From: Leptospira sp.
GTDB lineage: Bacteria > Spirochaetota > Leptospiria > Leptospirales > Leptospiraceae
DNA length: 64,000 nucleotides
Reading direction: 5' to 3'
Assembly: GCA_027531445.1 (NCBI GenBank)
Contig: JAPZRK010000004.1
Span: forward strand, 51,397-115,396
Part shown: in pieces, positions 1-9,986 of the stretch
Numbering within the stretch: position 1 is the first letter of the stretch
How the letters are laid out: each line of letters starts with the position of its first letter
The notes under the pieces: model-generated
What the model was told of the DNA's origin: nothing
The model's input: the letters and a program-made list of their open reading frames with translations, nothing else
The model's database searches: none
Made by a program: the position numbers and the translations under genes

Positions 1-449
1 TATAAAAAACCATCTGCCCAAGTATGCCGAAAGAAAAAGAATTCACCGTAGATTTGTGGATATAGGATCACACTGTGCATAAATCCCAAAAGATCGATTA
101 AAAACAAATAACTGATTAAAGTGATCGAATTTGGTAAAATCAGTTGTAGATTTGAGCTATTTGTCCGCTGTTTGAAGTGCATCATTAAAGAATAAACAAA
201 ACAAAAAAGCGTACCTACAAATCCATGAAAAACGACGGAAGATCCAAGCACTAGAAATGTTGCAGAAAGATAAACTCCGAAAAATGCACCTAAATATTGT
301 TTGATGTAGTCGCCTACATCTACGCCCATAATTCGGAAACTAGTGTTGAAGATGAGAAAAAATAAATAGAAGAAAACGGAATAACCAAGGATCGTTAGGA
401 TCACTCGTTTAAAAAAGCTAGGGGCTGGAAGAACTTCCATTAAAGTCAT
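1..449 (-). CDS. Polytopic membrane protein, C-terminus beyond window
   Basis: An open frame reads leftward from an ATG at 447-449 to the window edge, giving about 149 residues without a stop. The product is strongly hydrophobic, with at least three or four likely membrane segments (for example around ILTILGYSVFFYLFFLIF and ITLISYLFLIDLLGF). I do not recognise a family from this N-terminal part. The start lies 32 bases after the stop of the alpha-2-macroglobulin gene on the same strand, so the two are probably co-transcribed. The missing part could hold a catalytic domain outside the membrane; nothing here shows which. Confidence 0.6.
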   Translation of the reverse strand, partial: MTLMEVLPAPSFFKRVILTILGYSVFFYLFFLIFNTSFRIMGVDVGDYIKQYLGAFFGVYLSATFLVLGSSVVFHGFVGTLFCFVYSLMMHFKQRTNSSNLQLILPNSITLISYLFLIDLLGFMHSVILYPQIYGEFFFFRHTWADGFL

Positions 450-481
450 CCTACCAAGACCCCTTGTTTCGACAACTTTTC

Positions 482-3400
482 CTAGTTTTCTGCTCCTGAA
501 ATCTTGATCTTTTCGAGAGGTAATTCACCAAAAACTTCTGGGGAATACATTGCCTCTACCCTTGCTCCTGGCATTGAAAAACTGCCAGGATGATTCAATT
601 GTATCGTATATTCGATCACGTGATTTCCTTGTGGAAGGTATTCAAAATATGCCCTATAGTGACTAAATGACTTTTCCTCAAATGTTGGAGATTCGAAATC
701 TTGTTGGATAATGGAGCCCTGCAAAATTTTTGATTCCTTACCCAATCCACGACCCATATGAATGGACCCAGAGGGAATTGCATCTTCCACAACGACCCAA
801 GTTTTATCGGAATCCGCTTGGATTTCTAGACGAACCTTGATGACATCACCTTTTGTCCAAATTCCACTATTTGCTCGAACGATGGGTGTTACCGTTCGCT
901 TCAACGTATAACCACTATTTAGTGGTTTTGTGAGCGGAATACGACTTCTTACTTCCCAAGACAACCATGGTTTGCCTTTTCCATTATAAACCATTGTTAT
1001 ATCTTTTGGTGATTCACCAACACGAACTGTATTTGTGTTCGCATCCGGTTTATTGGGATCTAAAATCGTTTCTTTGCCCGCGTCCGTTAGAGTAACCACT
1101 CCACCAGACACCTTTTCAGATTCTAAAATTTTGGCCGCCCGCTCCATTGCTAAAACGCCATAAGCATTGCCCAGTGTCGTATCCCATCTCCCGTTACGCT
1201 GTTTTTTGAGAAGACCTTTTACGATACGTGGAAGATCTTTTTTATAACTTGGGTCAGCCAATGCCCACAGTGTTAACCGTGACATTGTATAATCTGTTGA
1301 GCCTAAAATCCACCAGGGAGATGTAAAATTTTTATCTGCAATGACTAACTCGGTTCCTTGCAAGTTCAATCTAGAACGCAAAATCGAAGTTAATCGACTT
1401 TTTGATTTTTCATCGGCTGAAGTCACACGATTCGATATCTCTAAAAGGTCTATAATAGATGCGGTAGGCAACAACTCCATATTGCGTAAAAGTGGACTGA
1501 CTGAGTCCCAGGTCAATGTTTCGTATCTAGAAAGTGCCTCAGTAACAATGATTTTGCGAACGATTGTATCCGCTCCAAATGTCCATCTATCTCCCCGAAT
1601 GGTTCCAGCCAAATATCCGCGAAGACTATCAGTCATCTTTGTGGTAAATTCGCCACTGAGTGCAAAACCTGCAAGTTTTGCAGATGTTAAAACGTAGGCG
1701 GTTAAAATTTCACTTCCAGATTCCATTTTTGGAAAGTATTTAACAAAACCATTTTCATCCAAATAACCACCTAATTCGGACTCGATCTGCTTCCACCTTG
1801 ACGTACTTCTTAGCCCAATTGCAGTAGAGACACGTTGCTCCATACAATTATAAGGATAATTTTGAAAATAGGAATCTACAGACTTCAAATTGCCCATGAT
1901 GGATGGAGCAACTGATACCTTCAGTTTGGCTTCTTTGCCGACAGAATCGTTAGGTGCTTGGACCCTTTCTTCAAATTTCCCTTCGATTTGAACAAGTCCC
2001 GCCATATAAACCGATTCTTTCACAACGGGTGAGACTTTTTGTTCAACCAAAATGCTATCGATTACGTTTCCAGCCGTATCAAGCACATCTAAGGTGAACG
2101 TTCTTGCCATTGTATCTTCAGGGACTTGCAAATTCCAAAAGATTGGATTTGTCGAATTTGGCTTTAGCTCTACTTTTTTCTCACCTACAACAAAAGCAGG
2201 AGTTTTGAGTTTTGGATTTGACCTTGCCGTTTCACTAGACTTCAAACGAACGGAAAGGGATTTTGATTCACTTGATGCATTCCGTATGGTGAACTCATGA
2301 TCTAACAAATCACCTTCCCTAGCTACACTTGTTAAACCGGAAAATGTTTGAATCTCTTGTGTTGATTGAATGGTTGCAGAGCCTGTTCCAAATTCATTAG
2401 TACCAGAATTGGCAACTGCAACAATTTTAAATGAAGTCAATGAATCATTGAGTGGAAAGCTAACAGTAGCTTTACCGTCTTTGTCAAGGAGGATCTTCCC
2501 TTTCCAATAAACGAGCGTATTAAATAGATTTCGAGTAGGAGACTTTCCGCCTCCGCCTCCCGTAGGTCGCGCTTTCAGACCAAAATGTCTACGTCCAATG
2601 ATCTGAGACTGTCCAGTTGACGTTCCAACATCCAATCCGCGAAGCCCCATCATTGAATCTAGTAGTTTCCAGGTTGGATTGGGCGATAGTTCCAAAAGAG
2701 CTTCATCAACGACAGCGACCAATACCTCACCTCCGGCCTTCGGAGGTTTGCCAGAAGAATCTAAAACTGTGATGGTTGAATTTACTGTCTCTCTTGTTTT
2801 AAACTTATCCTTGTTTGGTTTGACGGAAACCTTAAGCTCAAATGGTTTCCATCCAACGCGAATTGGAGCTAAACCCATCCGAAACGAAGGTCGCCCTAAA
2901 TCCACAAGTGCCGTTGCCTTTGGCTCACCTACCCTTCCACGTATCAGAAGAGCCGACAAATATACATTTGGTGCATATTCTTTTTTGATAGGAATGGTCA
3001 CAAATGGATTACTACCAGTTACATTAAAAACAAACGAATCGATCACACCTTCTCTTTCGACTGTAATCAAAGCAGTTGCATCTCGAAATGGAGATTTGAG
3101 TTGTAACTTGAGATTGTCGCCAATTTCAGTATACTTCTTTTCAGGAATAACGTCCATTCGGTTGTGGTCAGTGGCTTCAAACCACGTATCCTCAGACGAT
3201 GCAACATAGACGCTATAAGTAGAATTTGTTGTATTTCCGTTATCATCTTCTGTAGTCGCACTAAAAAGTATTTCTCCAGAACTTGGTGATGGTCTATCAC
3301 AATCAAGAATTCCTTTATCGTTCGTCTTTCCTTCACAATAAACGCCTAAATCCTTTACTTCTTTATAATGTTCATACGCATAGAATCCCCCAACCAGTCT

Positions 3401-6127
3401 TTTGCGATTGGAATAAAATACTTGTGAATAGGCTTTTACCTTAACTTTCTGATTCTTTTTCGGAGCATTTTTTAAATCTAGGGCAATGACCTGCATCTCC
3501 ACTTTCTCTTTAGAAAACATCCAACCTTTCGTTTGAATTCCGAGATGAATTCCAGCGCGATAGACAGGAAAACTTCGATATACTGTTTGGATCTCTCCGT
3601 TCGGATCATTGTATTCCATTTCAACTTCTAATGCGGAGTCGGCTTTGATCTCTTTGATATCTTTAAAAGTAAAGTTTCCAAATCCTTTCTCATCTAATGT
3701 TAGTTTTTCGGCTTTAAAAATCTTATGATTTCCATTTTGCTCCTCTTCGACTGGATCTTCTTCAGAGTATCCACTCACAAGGACCTTGCCGGGAACAATT
3801 TCCTCGGGATGAAATGAAAAGGCCGCATCATCTTCGTTTGGATTATAGGGTCTTTGACTAATCATCCCTCGAATGAGCACAGGCATAGAACCTGCACCAC
3901 CGCCTGACAAATACTGAAGGTTTAAATCTACTTTTGCTTTTTTAGGTGAAACTAAATATGTTTGGTTGTCAACAAGCTGGATTCCACCTTTTAGCGCGGG
4001 AAGACGGAATTCTTCGACCTTAAATGTTGCAATTGTGTTTCCGTAAGAATCATCCTCTTCTGATGCTGGGTAATAAACTCTGTAAGTTCCAAGCCTCGCA
4101 TTTTTTGGGATCACAAACTCTGACTCAGATGTACCCGGAAAAGACCATACAAGTGGAAATGAAAATTTCTCACCAGATCCATCATGCTGTATCATTACTT
4201 TTTTCGGATAGAATTTTGGATCTGATGCAATGAGGCCTTGAATCGAATGACCTCGTCTAAAATGTTTTAGGTGAGCAGTCTCCCCAGCACGAAAAAGGGT
4301 TCTATCAAGTACGATTGCTTGTATATCGGATGCATCCGAATAGGAGTATGATGGAAGATTGAATCGCCATGACTCGATACCTTGGTCCCAAGTGCTCGAA
4401 GTAAATGAAACATCTCCATTCTTTTCTGCAAAAACAGTTAAACCACTTCCCATTTCATAATATCCACAGTATGGGATGTCACCCTTGGCAAATTTTCCTA
4501 ATTTCAAAATCCCATCTTTTCCCGTAACACCCGTTGCACGAACAGTACCTTTACAGTCGATAATTTTTATGATTACACCGGATTCTGGAATTGCTTTATC
4601 CAAGGTTGTAACCCAAACTAAACTGCTATCCGATCCCCACTTAAAATGAACGGCGAGATTTGTTACTAATGCACTGGACGCGACATACATTTTCCCTTTT
4701 TTTTCAAGTAAACTTGAACCCAAGACATCGCTTGCAAGTTCAACAACGTAAAAGCCTGGCTTCTCTAAAGGGATACCAACAACTTCCATAGGTTTTTTGC
4801 CATTTGGTTTTGGAAGGATGGTTTTTTCTGGAGTAATTCCAGTTATGCTCCCATCAAAAATACTTTTTTCTCTTTGGTGTTTGGATAAAGCGATGAACCA
4901 TTTTTGTATTTCCAATGGATCAAGTGTACGTTTTGCACTCGAACTTACACCCAAATCTGCCTTAATCATCGGAATTTGAGCTTCTAGATTTCTTAAGGTA
5001 ACTGGAATCGCTGGATTTGCATTCGCTTCCAAAATCCCAAATTTTGCCGCAAATTTTGCAAGTGGTGGAAAATCCGCAGTCTTTACTGTCAAAGGGAATG
5101 TTCCGATGTTTACCAACTTTCTTCCCATTTCATCTTCAATCGAATTTGGAATCTCTATGGTAAACTCTGAGTTTTCTGGGAATGGACCAGGGAAATCTAC
5201 ATAATGAGAACTATCCTCTCCCAAAGTTTCTGTTTGTAAATTTGACTTAAACTCTTTTCCATCCTTAGATTTAAGTGTAATGTACTTTAAATCTTTTGTG
5301 GAGACGGAAGACGTAAAATACAAGCGCATAGGTAAAATGGGAATACAATTCGCCTTTGCATTGACTCGATCACAAGAAAAACTAACAGAAAAAGGCGATC
5401 TGACAGAATAATTATAAATTTGATCCTCCGCAATTTCACCACCTAAACTCGCGCGTATCCCTTGTCCCCAGACTAGTTGGACATTTTTATCCGGTAAAAA
5501 CGTTTGTCTTGAGCGAATCAGTACAACAGATTCATTATCTTCTGACTCATTTGCTTTGAGGATACTCTTTCTTTCTTTGCCTTCAATCACTTCAACAGGG
5601 ATTCTATTGGAAAGCTCCGTTACAGAAAAATAGGCAAACTTTTTCACTGTAGAAATATCTGGTTTTGCATCCAAATGTAAGATAAAGATTTGATCTTCAT
5701 CGATGGTATTTCCCGAATAAGGTGAAGAATACACGATTGATGGACCGCCTGTGTCAAATTGAAATTTTGTTTCACCATTTAACATATTGCCTTTCAATGA
5801 TTTGATATCAGGTGAAGCGACAAATTTGCATACTGCTCCACCAGGCATTTCTTTTTCAAATTCGTAAACCCAAGTAGATGAATCGATCCATCGCCCCGTA
5901 CCCGGAAAAGGACAATCGATCTTAAATATATCGGACTTAGGTCTGGGATCTCCTATAGAAACAATAGGTTCGGAAAATCTAACTTGTATTTGTTTTACTT
6001 GTTTCGCCGCACCAGTGGGTGTAAACAATTCGACGTATAAGCCTGTACCTTGGGAAAAATGGGTAGTATGAAAGAAAAAACATAAGAAAAGAAAAATAAC
6101 TCTCAGAAAGAACCTGTTGTTTGCCAT
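482..6127 (-). CDS. Alpha-2-macroglobulin family protein (bacterial A2M)
   Basis: The 1881-residue product starts with a hydrophobic signal sequence (about residues 5-24) and is mostly a string of beta-rich macroglobulin-like domains. The thioester motif CMEQ is at residues 1428-1431, inside the helical region that follows the A2M domain (LVYWKG, from about residue 1203). A glycine run (GGGGG) near residues 1185-1195 sits close to where an exposed bait region would be. Known family members trap proteases: cleavage of the bait exposes the thioester, which bonds covalently to the attacker. There is no convincing lipobox, unlike the E. coli YfhM type, and no penicillin-binding protein 1C gene next door. 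It is longer than the roughly 1650 residues usual for YfhM. I infer that the protein acts in the periplasm or at the outer surface. Confidence 0.9.
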   Translation of the reverse strand: MANNRFFLRVIFLFLCFFFHTTHFSQGTGLYVELFTPTGAAKQVKQIQVRFSEPIVSIGDPRPKSDIFKIDCPFPGTGRWIDSSTWVYEFEKEMPGGAVCKFVASPDIKSLKGNMLNGETKFQFDTGGPSIVYSSPYSGNTIDEDQIFILHLDAKPDISTVKKFAYFSVTELSNRIPVEVIEGKERKSILKANESEDNESVVLIRSRQTFLPDKNVQLVWGQGIRASLGGEIAEDQIYNYSVRSPFSVSFSCDRVNAKANCIPILPMRLYFTSSVSTKDLKYITLKSKDGKEFKSNLQTETLGEDSSHYVDFPGPFPENSEFTIEIPNSIEDEMGRKLVNIGTFPLTVKTADFPPLAKFAAKFGILEANANPAIPVTLRNLEAQIPMIKADLGVSSSAKRTLDPLEIQKWFIALSKHQREKSIFDGSITGITPEKTILPKPNGKKPMEVVGIPLEKPGFYVVELASDVLGSSLLEKKGKMYVASSALVTNLAVHFKWGSDSSLVWVTTLDKAIPESGVIIKIIDCKGTVRATGVTGKDGILKLGKFAKGDIPYCGYYEMGSGLTVFAEKNGDVSFTSSTWDQGIESWRFNLPSYSYSDASDIQAIVLDRTLFRAGETAHLKHFRRGHSIQGLIASDPKFYPKKVMIQHDGSGEKFSFPLVWSFPGTSESEFVIPKNARLGTYRVYYPASEEDDSYGNTIATFKVEEFRLPALKGGIQLVDNQTYLVSPKKAKVDLNLQYLSGGGAGSMPVLIRGMISQRPYNPNEDDAAFSFHPEEIVPGKVLVSGYSEEDPVEEEQNGNHKIFKAEKLTLDEKGFGNFTFKDIKEIKADSALEVEMEYNDPNGEIQTVYRSFPVYRAGIHLGIQTKGWMFSKEKVEMQVIALDLKNAPKKNQKVKVKAYSQVFYSNRKRLVGGFYAYEHYKEVKDLGVYCEGKTNDKGILDCDRPSPSSGEILFSATTEDDNGNTTNSTYSVYVASSEDTWFEATDHNRMDVIPEKKYTEIGDNLKLQLKSPFRDATALITVEREGVIDSFVFNVTGSNPFVTIPIKKEYAPNVYLSALLIRGRVGEPKATALVDLGRPSFRMGLAPIRVGWKPFELKVSVKPNKDKFKTRETVNSTITVLDSSGKPPKAGGEVLVAVVDEALLELSPNPTWKLLDSMMGLRGLDVGTSTGQSQIIGRRHFGLKARPTGGGGGKSPTRNLFNTLVYWKGKILLDKDGKATVSFPLNDSLTSFKIVAVANSGTNEFGTGSATIQSTQEIQTFSGLTSVAREGDLLDHEFTIRNASSESKSLSVRLKSSETARSNPKLKTPAFVVGEKKVELKPNSTNPIFWNLQVPEDTMARTFTLDVLDTAGNVIDSILVEQKVSPVVKESVYMAGLVQIEGKFEERVQAPNDSVGKEAKLKVSVAPSIMGNLKSVDSYFQNYPYNCMEQRVSTAIGLRSTSRWKQIESELGGYLDENGFVKYFPKMESGSEILTAYVLTSAKLAGFALSGEFTTKMTDSLRGYLAGTIRGDRWTFGADTIVRKIIVTEALSRYETLTWDSVSPLLRNMELLPTASIIDLLEISNRVTSADEKSKSRLTSILRSRLNLQGTELVIADKNFTSPWWILGSTDYTMSRLTLWALADPSYKKDLPRIVKGLLKKQRNGRWDTTLGNAYGVLAMERAAKILESEKVSGGVVTLTDAGKETILDPNKPDANTNTVRVGESPKDITMVYNGKGKPWLSWEVRSRIPLTKPLNSGYTLKRTVTPIVRANSGIWTKGDVIKVRLEIQADSDKTWVVVEDAIPSGSIHMGRGLGKESKILQGSIIQQDFESPTFEEKSFSHYRAYFEYLPQGNHVIEYTIQLNHPGSFSMPGARVEAMYSPEVFGELPLEKIKISGAEN

Positions 6128-6194
6128 ATCTCGGAAAGTATAGCAATCTGAGCTTTCTTTGGGAATGAAAATTTGTTACTCTTTACAATCTAGT

Positions 6195-6998
6195 TCAGAA
6201 TTTTTTCCGAAGACGTAAAACAACGATCGACCAGATAAAGCTCAAGAGAAGGATAGAAAGTGCGGAAATCAAACCTTTCTTTTGCATTTCGTTTTCTCCT
6301 CCGTTTCGCCAGACCAAAAATATTGAGTTTTCTTTTGGAATCATTCCTTTCACAGAGCGTTTTTCGGAGTCCCAGATCATTTCCTTCAGAACTACACCGC
6401 CAGCTACATTTGGATCAAACTCACAATTTTTATCTTTTTCCGCATAACAAAGAGCATATAATGACAATTCTTTATTTGGGTTTTGTTGGGAAACGATCGG
6501 GGCAAATTTAAAAAAAAGCACAGGCCCATAATATTTGGCACTTCCTCTCGCTCTTACCATAAGTGGTGCCAAAAAGCTACCGCCTAATTCTTCATTAATC
6601 TTATAATCCTTCAAAAAGATATATTTAAACTCGCTGTTTTTTTCTACCAAAGTTGGATCTAAATGATGGATACTTGTGATCCCACTAATAAAACCAATGT
6701 AATCCCCCAAAAATAAAATGGATACGCCACCACTTAACAATGCAAATAAGACAGCGAGTAGGATCACATATCCTAATTTTGAAATCAACATGATTCCAAG
6801 AAACAAAAGTGGCAAAAAAAGAATCAGTAGTGCCCAAACCGATAGAGAAACTGGCAAAAATAGCCCGAAAGGAAAAAGTAACAATGCAAAACCTAAAATA
6901 AAAAAAAGTCCTATCAATAGTAATTTCTGATAGGATCCGTTTGGATCGGGTCGTTCGGGTTTAAACCTTCGTTTGTTTTCTACAAATCCCAGAATCAT
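6195..6998 (-). CDS. Membrane protein of unknown function
   Basis: 267 residues. Four hydrophobic segments lie close together in the first 110 residues, followed by a soluble stretch of about 120 residues and one C-terminal membrane segment just before a basic tail (RLRKKF). I recognise no family. The start codon overlaps the stop of the upstream gene (6995-8107) by four bases as ATGA, so the two are almost certainly translated from one message. With the gene at 8111-9586 they form a three-gene unit. The soluble loop between the helices may face the periplasm and work with the exported product of the upstream gene, but that is inference. Confidence 0.7.
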   Translation of the reverse strand: MILGFVENKRRFKPERPDPNGSYQKLLLIGLFFILGFALLLFPFGLFLPVSLSVWALLILFLPLLFLGIMLISKLGYVILLAVLFALLSGGVSILFLGDYIGFISGITSIHHLDPTLVEKNSEFKYIFLKDYKINEELGGSFLAPLMVRARGSAKYYGPVLFFKFAPIVSQQNPNKELSLYALCYAEKDKNCEFDPNVAGGVVLKEMIWDSEKRSVKGMIPKENSIFLVWRNGGENEMQKKGLISALSILLLSFIWSIVVLRLRKKF

Positions 6999-8107
6999 TT
7001 TTTATATCCCTTAATTTGTACATCACTTCTGATAACTTTCCAATATGATTCGCCTATTTCTTTTTCTTGTTCTGGATATGATAGGGATAAAAACATACCT
7101 ATTGGAGATTTATAATAGTAGTATTCTCTCATAATAGAATATGAAATGATACCTGTTTCATCTACTACTTTGAAACGGCTTATATAGTCCTTACCCTCCT
7201 CCGTCCTAACAAAATTTCGTTCTAAAATGATTTTTGAATTTAAGGCTCTTTCCTTGTCCCAAAATTTATAATAGTTTTTTGTTGTAAAAAGATTTGGAGA
7301 TTCATCAAAAGTGGTGCCAATTGAAAGTAAGATCTTTCTTGATACCTTTGAAGTTAGGCCCGTTTGCTGAAGTGCCATAGCTTCTTCCATATCATCCCAA
7401 CCTTCATTTCGAATGGGTGCCAAAAATTCAACGAATCGAACGAGTCGCATTGTAGTTCGATCTATCTTTTTATACTTGCCTGCTTCTTTTTTGAATAATC
7501 CCTCATACCGTAAATTTGGTGGAATTTGGATCTGATAACGGAAAACCTCAGATTCTAAATACAAATTACCCAATTTCTCTCGCGTACCTTCGTAACAACC
7601 ATAAGGATCCGTCGCCTGAATCATCTCATGCGGTTTATCATCATACTTTGATCGTAAAAGATTCGAAATTTGATTTGCTGATTTTGCCCATGGAGGTGAA
7701 AAATTTTTCTGAACCCGCTCATACAACCTTTGACACAAACCGATGCCCTTTCCTAAAAACAGTGCATCCATATTTCTATTTACACGAATCAATGCCAACA
7801 TTTCACTCAATGCTAAATCAGCATCACCTAGCAGAGGAAATTCTCTTCTATAATCATTATCTATGGTATATTGAATTTTCATCGATGGATAAATATGAAA
7901 ATTACGACCAAAAGCATCTTGATCTAGTTTGATTTTGCCCACATCTTTGGAGGCCGATAAAAATCGAAAATAGCTTCTGCTTTCTTCTTCACGAGCATCC
8001 TGTATCCAGGGTTTTTCGAGGAGAGGATCAACGATTAACTCACGCTCAGACGAAATAGGTTGGAATTGAACAGCGAGAAAAAGAATTAACACTCCTTTTC
8101 TCAGCAT
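6995..8107 (-). CDS. Exported protein of unknown function
   Basis: 370 residues with a likely cleavable signal peptide (MLRKGVLILFLAVQFQPISS). The mature part is mixed and polar, with several aromatic-rich stretches such as YYYYKSP near the C-terminus. No catalytic motif or named domain is visible. It begins three bases after the stop of the gene at 8111-9586 and overlaps the next gene by four bases. The tight packing suggests a conserved functional unit. Confidence 0.65.
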   Translation of the reverse strand: MLRKGVLILFLAVQFQPISSERELIVDPLLEKPWIQDAREEESRSYFRFLSASKDVGKIKLDQDAFGRNFHIYPSMKIQYTIDNDYRREFPLLGDADLALSEMLALIRVNRNMDALFLGKGIGLCQRLYERVQKNFSPPWAKSANQISNLLRSKYDDKPHEMIQATDPYGCYEGTREKLGNLYLESEVFRYQIQIPPNLRYEGLFKKEAGKYKKIDRTTMRLVRFVEFLAPIRNEGWDDMEEAMALQQTGLTSKVSRKILLSIGTTFDESPNLFTTKNYYKFWDKERALNSKIILERNFVRTEEGKDYISRFKVVDETGIISYSIMREYYYYKSPIGMFLSLSYPEQEKEIGESYWKVIRSDVQIKGYKK

Positions 8108-8110
8108 AAC

Positions 8111-9586
8111 TTACGCCTTATATTTTGATTGGAGAAAATTCAAAGCCATAGTGAAAATGCGAGTAAACTCTTTTTTGTGTGCCTCATCATTAACTCGTGA
8201 TAAAATTCCTTTTAATGTCCTTTGAACCACATCATAATTTGGAGCATCAAAAAAGGCTTTTTGAATGTGTGGCCATGCAAGTCTCACGAGGTTTACAAAC
8301 TCAGGAGAACCCTTTTTTAACTCAATTATAACTCGATCTAGTGTCATTTTTACCCATTGGAAGTTTCTCAACTTCTCCAAAAGATAAACAAGCGTTTGAT
8401 GTTGAAATTGTGTTTTAGATGTAATTCCATTAAAAATTTCTTCCCAAGCAACACTCTCCCCTTTTTGTTCTTTGAGTAATGTTGTTCTTAGAGAAATTAA
8501 TGTTTTTTCAAACTCACCGAGTCCCCTCAACCAGTTTTGGTAACCTACTTGGTCTGCTTTTTGTTGGAAACTTGTAATTTGTGATGTGAGATCAATAAAC
8601 TCTTTGATCGAATAACTTTCTGCAGTCTCGAAAAGTGGATCTACGGGAGATACTTCTTCTATCGGTTCAGGCACCTGCTCAGGAATGTCACCAAAATCAT
8701 CAAGCATTGGATCTGAATCAGGTTCGTTTGACTCTTCTGAATGTGTATTAGGTGCTTCTGCGGGTGTGTCCCCTTCAAACTCAAGGTCTTCGATTTCATA
8801 ATCATCTTTCGGAGCACCTTTTTTGGGCAACTCTTCCATCGGCGAATCGCTGATTGGTGGTCCCATTTGTATGTCTAACTTTTTACCGGTCAATCCCTCG
8901 CCAAATAACTCTACAATTTCTTGTAAGATCGATTTTTCTTGAACGGGGATGATACTTACTTTTTTGACTGGAGGAGGAGGCGGAGCATTGGCTTGAGTCA
9001 ATGCCGCAGTTAAAGAAGGAGGAGGAGCTTTTTCATCGGGAGAATTTGTGATGGCTAGAGCTGCCTTTGCGGATTCAGCCATCAATCCTTGTGGTTCGAT
9101 GATCTCTCCTGTTTTTTCATTTTCAAGCACGAGTAAAATGCCTTTCTCCACAAAACGAAAACCAGCCGGGAACTTAAATGCCAAACGTTCAACGATTTCT
9201 TCGGTGATTCGATCGTAGTGAACACCTGGAGAATTTTCAATTTTTTCAAGCTCTTGGGCTCGAAGCTTTTCTTTTACTTTGCCAAGGACATCGATAAAGT
9301 TTGAATTCAAATAATTAGAAATTTCATTTTGAGGGACACCTAACAAGGTTGCCAACTGTGGAAGATGTTCAAAAAAATGGTCTGTTTTTTTGATGTTGGC
9401 TGTCATGTATGCTTTCACAGACTTGACGATCTCATCTATCTTCCCTGGATCTGTATTTTTTGATTTGAGAACTTTTTTAAATATATCTATATGAGCGTGA
9501 AAATAGGATAAAAATTCACCATAAGCCGTGAATTCGTATTCCCCTTGTCCCGTTTTTTCTAATACTTTTTTGGCGTTGTCTGTCAT
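8111..9586 (-). CDS. Large cytoplasmic protein with Pro-rich and acidic linker, unknown function
   Basis: 491 residues without signal peptide or membrane segments. An N-terminal helical part (about 1-185) is followed by a proline-rich stretch (APPPPPVKK, about 200-210) and a very acidic low-complexity linker (about 255-320). A helical C-terminal domain follows. The layout of two folded ends joined by a disordered acidic linker suggests a scaffold or adaptor, but I know of no assigned function. A GAGAGGAC-like ribosome site (as GAGAGGAC before ATG) supports the start at 9586. It is the first gene of the unit that continues to 6195. Confidence 0.7.
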   Translation of the reverse strand: MTDNAKKVLEKTGQGEYEFTAYGEFLSYFHAHIDIFKKVLKSKNTDPGKIDEIVKSVKAYMTANIKKTDHFFEHLPQLATLLGVPQNEISNYLNSNFIDVLGKVKEKLRAQELEKIENSPGVHYDRITEEIVERLAFKFPAGFRFVEKGILLVLENEKTGEIIEPQGLMAESAKAALAITNSPDEKAPPPSLTAALTQANAPPPPPVKKVSIIPVQEKSILQEIVELFGEGLTGKKLDIQMGPPISDSPMEELPKKGAPKDDYEIEDLEFEGDTPAEAPNTHSEESNEPDSDPMLDDFGDIPEQVPEPIEEVSPVDPLFETAESYSIKEFIDLTSQITSFQQKADQVGYQNWLRGLGEFEKTLISLRTTLLKEQKGESVAWEEIFNGITSKTQFQHQTLVYLLEKLRNFQWVKMTLDRVIIELKKGSPEFVNLVRLAWPHIQKAFFDAPNYDVVQRTLKGILSRVNDEAHKKEFTRIFTMALNFLQSKYKA

Positions 9587-9681
9587 ATTTTGAAGTCCTC
9601 TCTACCCCATATGATTTTTAGAATTGGTCAAGAGTTTTACGATAGGATTGACGAAATCCAAGCAAGGCAAATTTTAGATAT

Positions 9682-9954
9682 ATGAATGCTCTTCTGAAAG
9701 TCCTAATCGCTCTCAGCATCTTCTTTGTCTTTACTCATTGCCAGAAGAGAGAAGACAAAACGGTCCAAAGAAACCTTCTTACATTTATTGTCGGATGCAC
9801 CGGCGGATCCTTAAGTGCTTGCCAGGCGGCCTGTGTGGAAGCATATCCCAATCTCACCAGTTCGAATTACCCTCAGGTTTCTACATGCAATTCAAATTGT
9901 TCCAATTATTGTAGTCTTACAAACGTTTACCTGATCCTCCAAAGCCAAAGATAA
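9682..9954 (+). CDS. Small cysteine-rich lipoprotein
   Basis: 90 residues. The signal sequence ends in a spirochaete-type lipobox (FVFTHC, lipidated Cys20). The mature part is only about 70 residues and holds several more cysteines in CxxxC-like spacings (CTGG, CQAAC, CNSNCSNYC), which could form disulfides in the periplasm or bind a metal. I recognise no family. It is alone on the plus strand between two minus-strand units. A short dyad (TAAACGA-N3-TCGTTTA, 9952-9968) overlaps its stop codon and may help terminate transcription toward the convergent rsmE gene, although no T-run follows. Confidence 0.7.
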   Translation: MNALLKVLIALSIFFVFTHCQKREDKTVQRNLLTFIVGCTGGSLSACQAACVEAYPNLTSSNYPQVSTCNSNCSNYCSLTNVYLILQSQR

Positions 9955-9986
9955 ACGACCATCGTTTAGATCCATTCAGGGCACAA

